A stretch of DNA of 13,479 bases from an uncultured Muribaculaceae bacterium (GTDB lineage: Bacteria; Bacteroidota; Bacteroidia; Bacteroidales; Muribaculaceae): NCBI GenBank assembly GCA_910579605.1, contig CAJTUG010000002.1:86828-100306 (forward strand), read 5' to 3'. Numbering within the stretch: position 1 is the stretch's first letter; each line of letters starts with the position of its first letter. Below are positions 5,861 through 12,151 of the stretch, in pieces. The notes under the pieces are model-generated. The model was not told where the DNA came from. It did no database searches and worked only from the letters and a program-made list of their open reading frames with translations. Position numbers and translations under genes: made by a program.

Positions 5861-7111
5861 ATGACAATCGACAATTTTGATTTCAAAGGTAAAAAAGCAA
5901 TCGTACGTGTTGACTTTAATGTACCCTTGGACGAAAACGGTAATATTACCGATGATACCCGTATTCGCGGTGCACTCCCTACCCTCAAAAAAATTCTTTC
6001 AGATGGTGGTGCTCTCATCATCATGTCGCACATGGGGAAACCTAAAGGTAAAGTTAATCCGAAACTTTCTTTGAGCCAAATTAAAGAGGCTGTGGCTAAA
6101 GCTCTCGGTACTGATGTTGAATTTGCTCCCGATTGTGCAGCTGCAGAAGATATGGCTGCTGCGCTCCAACCCGGCCAAGTTCTTCTTCTTGAAAATCTCC
6201 GCTTCTATCCAGAAGAAGAAGGCAAACCTGTAGGTATTGATAAAGCTGATCCCGCATACGATGCAGCCAAAAAAGAAATGAAGACTCGCCAGAAAGATTT
6301 CGCAAAGAAATTGGCTTCGTATGCCGATGTTTATGTAAATGATGCATTCGGTACGGCTCATCGTCGCCATGCTTCTACAGCAGTTGTTGCCGATTATTTT
6401 GACGCTGATCACAAAATGTTGGGTTACCTCATGGAAAAAGAGGTTAAAGCCGTAGATAATATCCTCAAAGATATTCGTCGTCCTTTCACTGCAATCATGG
6501 GCGGCTCTAAAGTGTCTACCAAAATCGGTATCATTGAAAACTTGATGGATAAGGTAGACAATCTTATTCTTTGCGGTGGTATGACATACACTTTTGCTCG
6601 CGCCAAGGGTGGTAATGTAGGTAAATCTATCTGTGAGGAAGATAAGCTTGATCTCGCACTTGATATCATTGCTAAAGCTAAAGCTAAAGGCGTAAATCTC
6701 GTTCTCGGAACAGACTGCATTGCAGCCGACGATTTCAGCAATGATGCAAATACGCAGATTTGCTCAGTTATGGATATTCCCGAAGGTTGGGAAGGCTTGG
6801 ATGCAGGACCAGAAACTTGCCGTCTTTTCACAGATGCAATCAAAGGCTCTAAAACTATCCTTTGGAACGGTCCTGCCGGAGTATTTGAATTTGACAATTT
6901 CTGTGGCGGTTCTCGTGCTATTGCCGATGCTGTTGTAGAAGCTACCAAAGAAGGTGCCTTCTCACTTGTTGGCGGAGGCGACTCTGTTGCTTGTGTTAAT
7001 AAATTTGGCCTTGCCGATGAAGTATCTTATGTTTCCACAGGTGGTGGTGCTCTCCTTGAAGCCATTGAAGGAAAAGTTCTTCCGGGCGTAGCTGCTATCA
7101 AAGGCGAATAA
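5861..7111 (+). CDS. pgk: Phosphoglycerate kinase
   Basis: This glycolytic enzyme transfers phosphate between 1,3-bisphosphoglycerate and ADP, giving 3-phosphoglycerate and ATP in the cytoplasm. With the ATG at 5861 the protein is 416 residues, a normal bacterial length. 'VRVDFNVPL' (15-23) is the N-terminal substrate-binding signature, followed by 'SHMGKPKGK', 'LLENLRFYPEEEGKP', 'VNDAFGTAHRRHAS', 'GGSKVSTKI', 'WNGPAGVFE', the nucleotide-loop segment 'GGGDS' (371-375) and 'STGGGA' (392-397). The frame is open upstream to an ATG at 5726, but that extension has no family similarity and spans the predicted promoter, so 5861 is the start. It is monocistronic, between its own promoter and a strong terminator. 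Confidence 0.97.
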   Translation: MTIDNFDFKGKKAIVRVDFNVPLDENGNITDDTRIRGALPTLKKILSDGGALIIMSHMGKPKGKVNPKLSLSQIKEAVAKALGTDVEFAPDCAAAEDMAAALQPGQVLLLENLRFYPEEEGKPVGIDKADPAYDAAKKEMKTRQKDFAKKLASYADVYVNDAFGTAHRRHASTAVVADYFDADHKMLGYLMEKEVKAVDNILKDIRRPFTAIMGGSKVSTKIGIIENLMDKVDNLILCGGMTYTFARAKGGNVGKSICEEDKLDLALDIIAKAKAKGVNLVLGTDCIAADDFSNDANTQICSVMDIPEGWEGLDAGPETCRLFTDAIKGSKTILWNGPAGVFEFDNFCGGSRAIADAVVEATKEGAFSLVGGGDSVACVNKFGLADEVSYVSTGGGALLEAIEGKVLPGVAAIKGE

Positions 7112-7133
7112 AATTCATAAATTATAGAACTTG

Positions 7134-7172
7134 TTCGGGACGCGCCAACTTAGCGCGTCCTGAATTTGTTTT
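7134..7172 (+). terminator. Intrinsic terminator of pgk
   Basis: Arms TTCGGGACGCGC (7134-7145) and GCGCGTCCTGAA (7153-7164) pair over 12 bp with one G-U and a 7-base loop, followed by TTTGTTTT. The U-tract ends only 6 bases before the start codon of the downstream methyltransferase gene, so that gene needs either read-through or a promoter hidden in the hairpin region. Confidence 0.88.
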
Positions 7173-7178
7173 AATAGA

Positions 7179-8471
7179 ATGGAACTGTCTAAAGAATTTT
7201 TTGATTTTATAGCTTTGAATAAAGCTTCAGACCCAATGGGGCTGCGACTCAAATATGCCGGTAAAAATATTGGCTTTGATGTCGATGCTGCTATCACACA
7301 AATAGAATGTCGCAAGAAATTCAGTAGAAAATTAGCTGCTACGCTTTCTTGTTTTAGAGGTTTTTATTTTCCGAGTATTCTTGCAGGAGAGCAATCTACG
7401 AGCGATGTTTTAGCCAGATTTCATAGCTCATTGGTCAATCCTGGTTCTTGTGTTGCAGATTTTACTTGTGGTCTTGGTATAGATGCTATTCATATGGCTA
7501 AAGTGGCCTCGGAAGTGGTGGCTGTTGATATGAATCCTGCAATTACCGAGGCTCTAAAATATAATGTAAAGGGGCTTGGTTTAGGTAATATACATGTCGT
7601 TACCGATGATTGCATAAATTATCTTGATTGGTGTATAGACAGAGAACGAATCTTTGATGTAGTGTTTATAGACCCTGCACGACGTGCAGAAGATGGGAGT
7701 CGAATATATGCGCTTACACAATGTCGTCCTGATGTGGTAGAAATGATTCCTAAACTTGCACGAATTTGCAGAAGGTTGGTGATTAAAGCTTCTCCTATGC
7801 TTGATATATATGGTACAATAGAAATATTGCCATGGATTCCTTCTGCGATTGTATCGCTTGGCACAACTACGGAATGCAAGGAACTCGACATTGTAATAGA
7901 TTTTGACTCTGAACGTCAAGATACTGTTATAAAAGCTGTGACTATGATGTCCGACGGTCAATCTTATGAATTCTCGTTTACTCGATTACAAGAAGCCGAA
8001 GCACAATTTCCTGCTATAGTTGACACCCTTGAAGACGGTGATTATATATATGAGCCCTTCCCGTCTCTTATGAAAACAGGAGCAATAAAATTAATTGCAA
8101 AAACTTTCGGGCTTAATATTTTTTCGGCAAACACACGCTTGCTTTATTCTTCTGAGAAAAAAGAAAATTTCCAAGGTAATATCTACAAGGTAGAGTGCGT
8201 TTTCCCTTATGCTTCTAAGGTGCTGAAAAGATTCGCTAAACAGTATCCACGTTGTGAGGTAGCTGTGAGGAATTTTGGTATCTCTGCCGAAGAACTAAGA
8301 AAAAAACTGGCTGTTAAAGATGGTGGCGATAGGCGTGTTTATGGCATTACGGATTTCAAAGGTAATAAAATACTTGCAGTCTGCCGCAAACTACAACGTA
8401 ACACCATCTATGTCTTCCAATGCAGTGCGAAGGCTTTGCCCATGATCGGCGCGAATTGTCAATGCCATTGA
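7179..8471 (+). CDS. SAM-dependent methyltransferase, THUMP-like (PG1098 type)
   Basis: This 430-residue protein resembles the Bacteroidota family typified by Porphyromonas PG1098: an N-terminal helical/ferredoxin-like region, a class I methyltransferase core, and a C-terminal THUMP-like domain. In the core, motif I 'VADFTCGLGIDA' (92-103) binds SAM, 'VDMNP' (116-120) is the acidic loop after strand 2, and 'FIDPARR' (163-169) is the catalytic-loop motif. An RNA substrate is likely from the family architecture, but none is established here. Family similarity seems to end at 'AVCRKL' (residue 405). The last 25 residues lie antisense to the end of yigZ and look like a read-past extension: codon 406 is CAA, one change from TAA. 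The start at 7179 fits the family N terminus but leaves almost no leader after the pgk terminator. Confidence 0.85.
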   Translation: MELSKEFFDFIALNKASDPMGLRLKYAGKNIGFDVDAAITQIECRKKFSRKLAATLSCFRGFYFPSILAGEQSTSDVLARFHSSLVNPGSCVADFTCGLGIDAIHMAKVASEVVAVDMNPAITEALKYNVKGLGLGNIHVVTDDCINYLDWCIDRERIFDVVFIDPARRAEDGSRIYALTQCRPDVVEMIPKLARICRRLVIKASPMLDIYGTIEILPWIPSAIVSLGTTTECKELDIVIDFDSERQDTVIKAVTMMSDGQSYEFSFTRLQEAEAQFPAIVDTLEDGDYIYEPFPSLMKTGAIKLIAKTFGLNIFSANTRLLYSSEKKENFQGNIYKVECVFPYASKVLKRFAKQYPRCEVAVRNFGISAEELRKKLAVKDGGDRRVYGITDFKGNKILAVCRKLQRNTIYVFQCSAKALPMIGANCQCH

Positions 8472-8981
8472 GCATGTGTTGTCAAATGACTGGTTGGAAA
8501 TTTCTGCACCTGAATTCTTGACAAGGCGCATAACTTGGTTCATGGCCAGATATGGGAAAGTAAATTCCACAGTTACCATATCATGGCATTCTATTATTTC
8601 GGCAGCCTCTATAGCTGTTTTTGCAGCCTCTCTATATGCAACTATCAGCCCCGAGGTTCCAAGTTTTATGCCTCCGAAATATCGTACGACAACTATGACA
8701 ATGTCGGTGAGCCCAAAAGAATTTATTTGGCCTAATATAGGTTTACCCGCTGTGCCAGATGGTTCGCCGTTGTCTGACGATAAAAAATCGTTCCTGTCCG
8801 AGCCTATCATATATGCCCAACATACGTGTCGCGCATCGTAATACTCTTTGGCATAATCTGCAACGATAGCTTTTGCTTCTTGTGGGGTTTTTACGGGATG
8901 GGCAAATGCAAGAAATTTGCTCATCTTTTCTTTATATATGCCCTTGGATGGCGATTTGATAGTGAGGTATGTATCTGCCAT
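8391..8981 (-). CDS. yigZ: YigZ/IMPACT family protein
   Basis: The 196 residues carry the IMPACT-family signatures: 'DNGEPSGTAGKPIL' (about residues 70-83) and 'VVVRYFGGIKLGTSGLIVAYREAAK' (about 97-121), then the C-terminal ferredoxin-like domain beginning near 'HDMVTVEFTFPYLAMNQVMR'. The family's biochemical role is not settled; eukaryotic IMPACT modulates Gcn2 signalling, and bacterial members are usually called translation- or stress-related. The start is the ATG at 8981, directly after the cydB terminator U-tract. The gene lies convergent to the methyltransferase gene, and the two coding regions share 81 bases at their 3' ends. Confidence 0.92.
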   Translation of the reverse strand: MADTYLTIKSPSKGIYKEKMSKFLAFAHPVKTPQEAKAIVADYAKEYYDARHVCWAYMIGSDRNDFLSSDNGEPSGTAGKPILGQINSFGLTDIVIVVVRYFGGIKLGTSGLIVAYREAAKTAIEAAEIIECHDMVTVEFTFPYLAMNQVMRLVKNSGAEISNQSFDNTCSMALTIRADHGQSLRTALEDIDGVTL

Positions 8982-8987
8982 GAAGTT

Positions 8988-9032
8988 GAAAAAAATATAC
9001 GGGATTTCGGCATATACTCCGAAATCCCGTAT
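8988..9032 (-). terminator. Terminator of the cyd operon
   Basis: A perfect 14-bp stem, ATACGGGATTTCGG (8997-9010) with CCGAAATCCCGTAT (9019-9032), encloses an 8-base loop. On the minus strand it is followed by ATTTTTTT (8995-8988). It begins 7 bases after the cydB stop and ends 6 bases before the yigZ start codon, so it should end the cyd transcript and would also govern any read-through into yigZ. Confidence 0.9.
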
Positions 9033-9039
9033 TTATGAA

Positions 9040-10179
9040 TCAATATTGATGGTGTTCGTTTTCCAATTCTTTAGGCGTGAGAGGTTTTGCGTTCATTTTT
9101 GCCCATACGTAGGCTATATAGGCCAAAACAAAGGGTACAAGAATGGAAACCCAACTCATGGTTTCAAGAGTGAAAAGCGACGAAGAACTGTTCTGGATAG
9201 TCAGCGACGATGCGGGATCAAGAGTTGAGCGGAGATAGGCTGTGTGATCTAATCCTGCAATGCAGAAAAGAACAATAACTACGGCTGCAACACCGAACCC
9301 GGCCATCCATATGCCACTGCGCCATGTTTTGGAAAATGCTGCTCTGAAGATTGAGTATAGCACCATTACAACTCCTATGAGCAGTATAGCTGCCAACCAC
9401 CACATTGATATTAGATTTTTAAAGAATATATAGTCTACTTCTTCTACTGTAGCTCCATGTATTTTTACACCTGGTGCAAGCATGGCTGTTACCAAGAAGG
9501 CCACGAAGAAAACGGCAAATATAAGACCGTTTATAAGAACAGCTCTACGCATACGGTTTATCAATGAGGGTACCTCAGCGAGGTCGTTGATAAAATATAA
9601 AGCTGCCATAGTACGAGCCAAGAAGAATACTGCAATACCCAAAAGCAAGTTTTTCCAGCAGAAAATAGCTTCCAAGCCATGTGTAGAAACCCATTGCGAG
9701 ATTACAGGTGCTCCGGCATCAAGCAAATTGCCTTTTGCAACCGTGAATGCTCCGCCAAAGAAGAATGTGCCTACAGCCACGCCTAAAAGTACACAACCTA
9801 CCAGACCGTTGAACATCAAAAAAACATCGTATGTTTTAGTGCCGTATATATTACCTCTTTTGCGGCGGAATTCGTAGCTGACAGCTTGTAGGACGAAACT
9901 TAGGAGTATAAGCATCCACAGCCAGTATGCTCCGCCGAAACTTGTGGAATAGAAGAGCGGAAAAGATGCAAAGAATGCTCCGCCAAAGACTACCAGTGTA
10001 GTAAACGTCAATTCCCATTTCCTACCCAAAGAATTAACCATAAGTTGTCGTTCTTCCACGCCTGCTTTGCAATAGAGCATGGATTGACCTCCTTGGACAA
10101 ATAGTAGGAACACCAAGGCTGCTCCAAGGACGGCTATTATAAGCCACCAATATGTTTGTAACATTTCAAGTGTTTCCAT
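9040..10179 (-). CDS. cydB: Cytochrome bd quinol oxidase subunit II
   Basis: CydB is the partner membrane subunit of CydA in the bd-type terminal oxidase, which reduces O2 to water with quinol electrons and keeps activity at very low oxygen. The 379 residues contain multiple hydrophobic spans (for example about 11-29, 59-80, 84-103 and one near the C terminus) and the conserved block 'NSLGRKWELTFTTLVVFGGAFFASFPL' (49-75). Compared with E. coli CydB, the Asp29 position is not acidic ('QGGQS', 29-33) and Asp58 corresponds to Glu56. I believe this is normal for the Bacteroidales type rather than a lesion. The start lies 12 bases after the cydA stop, and the gene is last in the DUF4492-cydA-cydB operon. 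Confidence 0.95.
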   Translation of the reverse strand: METLEMLQTYWWLIIAVLGAALVFLLFVQGGQSMLYCKAGVEERQLMVNSLGRKWELTFTTLVVFGGAFFASFPLFYSTSFGGAYWLWMLILLSFVLQAVSYEFRRKRGNIYGTKTYDVFLMFNGLVGCVLLGVAVGTFFFGGAFTVAKGNLLDAGAPVISQWVSTHGLEAIFCWKNLLLGIAVFFLARTMAALYFINDLAEVPSLINRMRRAVLINGLIFAVFFVAFLVTAMLAPGVKIHGATVEEVDYIFFKNLISMWWLAAILLIGVVMVLYSIFRAAFSKTWRSGIWMAGFGVAAVVIVLFCIAGLDHTAYLRSTLDPASSLTIQNSSSSLFTLETMSWVSILVPFVLAYIAYVWAKMNAKPLTPKELENEHHQY

Positions 10180-10191
10180 TTCATATACAGT

Positions 10192-11757
10192 TTAGGCGGT
10201 TTGTTCTATGTTTTTCTTTGAAGCCGATGAGATATATCTGAGCATGATACTTATTTCGGCTATGAGTAGGGCGGTGAACAAGAATGCGAAAATCCAGAAA
10301 GTCAACTGCACAGACGATGCAGGTATATCTGAAATAGCGGCATTTGTGGGCATGAGATCTTGTACTACCCAAGGTTGACGTCCTACCTCGGCAAGCACCC
10401 ACCCAGCTTGGCTGCATACCCATACTACGGCTATGGAGATCATTCCAGCCCAATGAAGCCATGCTTTTTCAAGATATTTGGGCTTGCGATACGATATAAA
10501 TACCATAACGAGGAAAAGGACTAACAGATAACCGCCGGCGATAACCATAATCCTAAAGGAGTAGAATGTCAAGCCAACTGGAGGGATAGCTGCTTCAGGA
10601 GATTTAAGATAACCGTAGCCAAAATATTTAAAGTCTTTTGCAACAGCTTCTGCTGCGGTTGCCATGGCTGCTGTATCGTTGGCTCGACGAGCAGTTTCGT
10701 AATCACGAAGCGATTGCTGTGCACGTTTGCCAATAGCAATACGATCGGCATATGAAACGGTATTTACAGTGTCGCCTTGAGCGTTTATTTCGCGGCCTTC
10801 AAGGATATCTATAATACCTGGTACGAAGCGGTCGCCGGTACCATAAATGAGATATGATAAGCCTTTAGGTATATCAATACTGAAAGCCATGGGCTCATCG
10901 CCATCCAAGGGGTTTGCAGAGTGATCTAAAAGGGCTACTCCTACGAGTCCCTGACCTATGTTACCGCGATAAAGACCTTCCATAGCTGCAAGTTTCATAG
11001 GTTGCACTTTAGAAACTTCTACGGCCGATCCGTGTCCTGTCCAAAGAGTGAGTAGGAGGCCTGCAAGACCAACCCATGAGCCTATGATCATAGAACTTTT
11101 TGCGGCTTCTTCATTTCTCTTACGCCAAAGCAACCAGCTGCTTACGCCAATGACGAAAACGCCTGCAAGAGTCCAACCGCTGAATACTGCATGGAAAAAT
11201 TTGTTTATTGCAACTGAATTGAGAGCTACGCTCCAGAAATCTGTCATTACGTTACGCATCTGCTCTGGATCAAAAGTCATCCCCACAGGATTTTGCATCC
11301 ATGCATTTGCAACAAGAATCCACAAGGCAGATATGGAAACTCCCAAAGCAGTAAGCCATGTTGCCGCAAGATGGAAGCGTTTGCTCACTTTGTTCCATCC
11401 AAAGAACATTACAGCGACAAATGTAGCTTCCATAAAGAATGCAACAATTCCTTCGATGGCCAATGGGGCTCCAAATATATCGCCCACAAACCAACTGTAA
11501 TTGCTCCAATTGGTGCCAAACTCAAATTCAAGGATAAGGCCGGTTGCAACTCCACATGCAAAGTTAATGCCGAAAAGCGTCATCCAAAATTTTGTGATGC
11601 CCTTCCACCGTGCCTGCCCGGTACGGACATAGAGCGTCTCCATAATTGCGACTATTACCGAGAGACCTATCGTTAACGGAACGAAAAGCCAATGGTACAT
11701 GGCCGTAAGAGCAAATTGTGCTCTCGACCAGTCGACTACTCCAATTAAGTCGTTCAT
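10192..11757 (-). CDS. cydA: Cytochrome bd quinol oxidase subunit I
   Basis: CydA carries the hemes and the quinol site of the bd oxidase in the cytoplasmic membrane. The 521 residues keep the expected ligands: His22 in 'YHWLFVPLT' (E. coli His19), Glu102 and Glu110 in 'GAPLAIEGIVAFFMEATF' (Glu99 and Glu107), His189 in 'KFFHAV' (His186), and Met404 in 'FRIMV' (Met393). The Q-loop contains Lys255 and Glu260 in 'QPMKLAAMEGLY', and 'GRQPW' is at 459-463. All key residues are present, so the enzyme should be active. In strict anaerobes such as Bacteroides, bd oxidase is known to support growth at nanomolar O2. The gene begins 23 bases after the DUF4492 stop, in the same transcript. Confidence 0.97.
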   Translation of the reverse strand: MNDLIGVVDWSRAQFALTAMYHWLFVPLTIGLSVIVAIMETLYVRTGQARWKGITKFWMTLFGINFACGVATGLILEFEFGTNWSNYSWFVGDIFGAPLAIEGIVAFFMEATFVAVMFFGWNKVSKRFHLAATWLTALGVSISALWILVANAWMQNPVGMTFDPEQMRNVMTDFWSVALNSVAINKFFHAVFSGWTLAGVFVIGVSSWLLWRKRNEEAAKSSMIIGSWVGLAGLLLTLWTGHGSAVEVSKVQPMKLAAMEGLYRGNIGQGLVGVALLDHSANPLDGDEPMAFSIDIPKGLSYLIYGTGDRFVPGIIDILEGREINAQGDTVNTVSYADRIAIGKRAQQSLRDYETARRANDTAAMATAAEAVAKDFKYFGYGYLKSPEAAIPPVGLTFYSFRIMVIAGGYLLVLFLVMVFISYRKPKYLEKAWLHWAGMISIAVVWVCSQAGWVLAEVGRQPWVVQDLMPTNAAISDIPASSVQLTFWIFAFLFTALLIAEISIMLRYISSASKKNIEQTA

Positions 11758-11780
11758 TTATTTTAGTTTTAAGGGTTTAG

Positions 11781-12011
11781 TTATTCTCTGTTTATCAAAA
11801 TATTCCTTACGGCAGTGGCGCGTTGATCATCGTTATCGTAGTTTTCAGAGAGGATATTTGGGAAAAAGAATATTTTAAGTATTGCGAACATTATTATCAA
11901 TTTTAGTATAATTATGGCCCACAACGATTTACCGATGGTCATATTTTTGAATCCATCGACATACAGATTTATCCATTTAGCAAAAAAAACGTATATCTGT
12001 TTTTGGGACAT
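11781..12011 (-). CDS. DUF4492 small membrane protein upstream of cydAB
   Basis: This 76-residue protein has one hydrophobic span (about residues 29-50) preceded by 'YVDGFKNMTIGKSLW' (17-31) and followed by a charged tail. This matches DUF4492, a small family commonly found beside cydAB in Bacteroidota and Campylobacterota. Its placement just before cydA suggests an assembly factor or small subunit of the bd oxidase, in the way CydX serves in E. coli; that is inference from context. A longer frame reaching back to 12119 exists, but its extra 36 residues have no family similarity and would cross the predicted promoter (12045-12076). The Met at 12011 is therefore taken as the start. Confidence 0.88.
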   Translation of the reverse strand: MSQKQIYVFFAKWINLYVDGFKNMTIGKSLWAIIILKLIIMFAILKIFFFPNILSENYDNDDQRATAVRNILINRE

Positions 12012-12030
12012 TTCTATATTAAATTGATTT

Positions 12031-12048
12031 TTTGTTGTGGCGAACAAA
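12031..12048. repeat. Palindrome over the cyd operon start site (possible operator)
   Basis: The sequence is TTTGTT-N6-AACAAA, with perfect 6-base arms, overlapping the end of the -7 element and the predicted transcription start (about 12038) of DUF4492-cydA-cydB. The half-site spacing (TTGTT-N6-AACAA) is that of CRP/FNR-family sites (TGTGA-N6-TCACA in E. coli CRP). A redox- or oxygen-sensing repressor would fit both the position and the genes. The regulator is not identified. Confidence 0.5.
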
Positions 12049-12076
12049 TTTAGGTAAAAAATATGAAAATTTACAG
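12045..12076 (-). promoter_or_regulatory. Promoter of the DUF4492-cydA-cydB operon
   Basis: On the minus strand TAAATTTG (12052-12045) matches the Bacteroides -7 consensus TAnnTTTG exactly. The -33 region about 20 bases upstream reads TGTA or similar, a weak match to TTTG, which would suit an activator-dependent or regulated promoter. The start near 12038 gives a leader of about 27 bases before the DUF4492 ATG. Confidence 0.6.
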
Positions 12077-12097
12077 ATTGGGGTAAAATATTTTGAT

Positions 12098-12131
12098 AAA
12101 AAAGAGTTTGCCTATGCAAAAAGGCAAACTC
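12098..12131 (-). terminator. Terminator of the TPR gene
   Basis: A perfect 10-bp stem, GAGTTTGCCT (minus strand, 12131-12122) with AGGCAAACTC (12113-12104), has an 8-base loop and is followed by TTTTTT (12103-12098). It lies 20 bases past the TPR stop codon and upstream of the cyd promoter, insulating the cyd operon from the TPR transcript. Confidence 0.92.
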
Positions 12132-12151
12132 TCAAATATTGTATATCTATT

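Noticed and set aside
6424..6948. A 174-codon open frame antisense to pgk
   Set aside because: It is Ser/Leu/Ile-rich, typical of the reverse complement of a codon-biased gene, with no domain; a shadow of pgk.
12012..12119. N-terminal extension of DUF4492 by 36 codons
   Set aside because: It crosses the predicted cyd promoter and reaches the TPR terminator, and has no family similarity.
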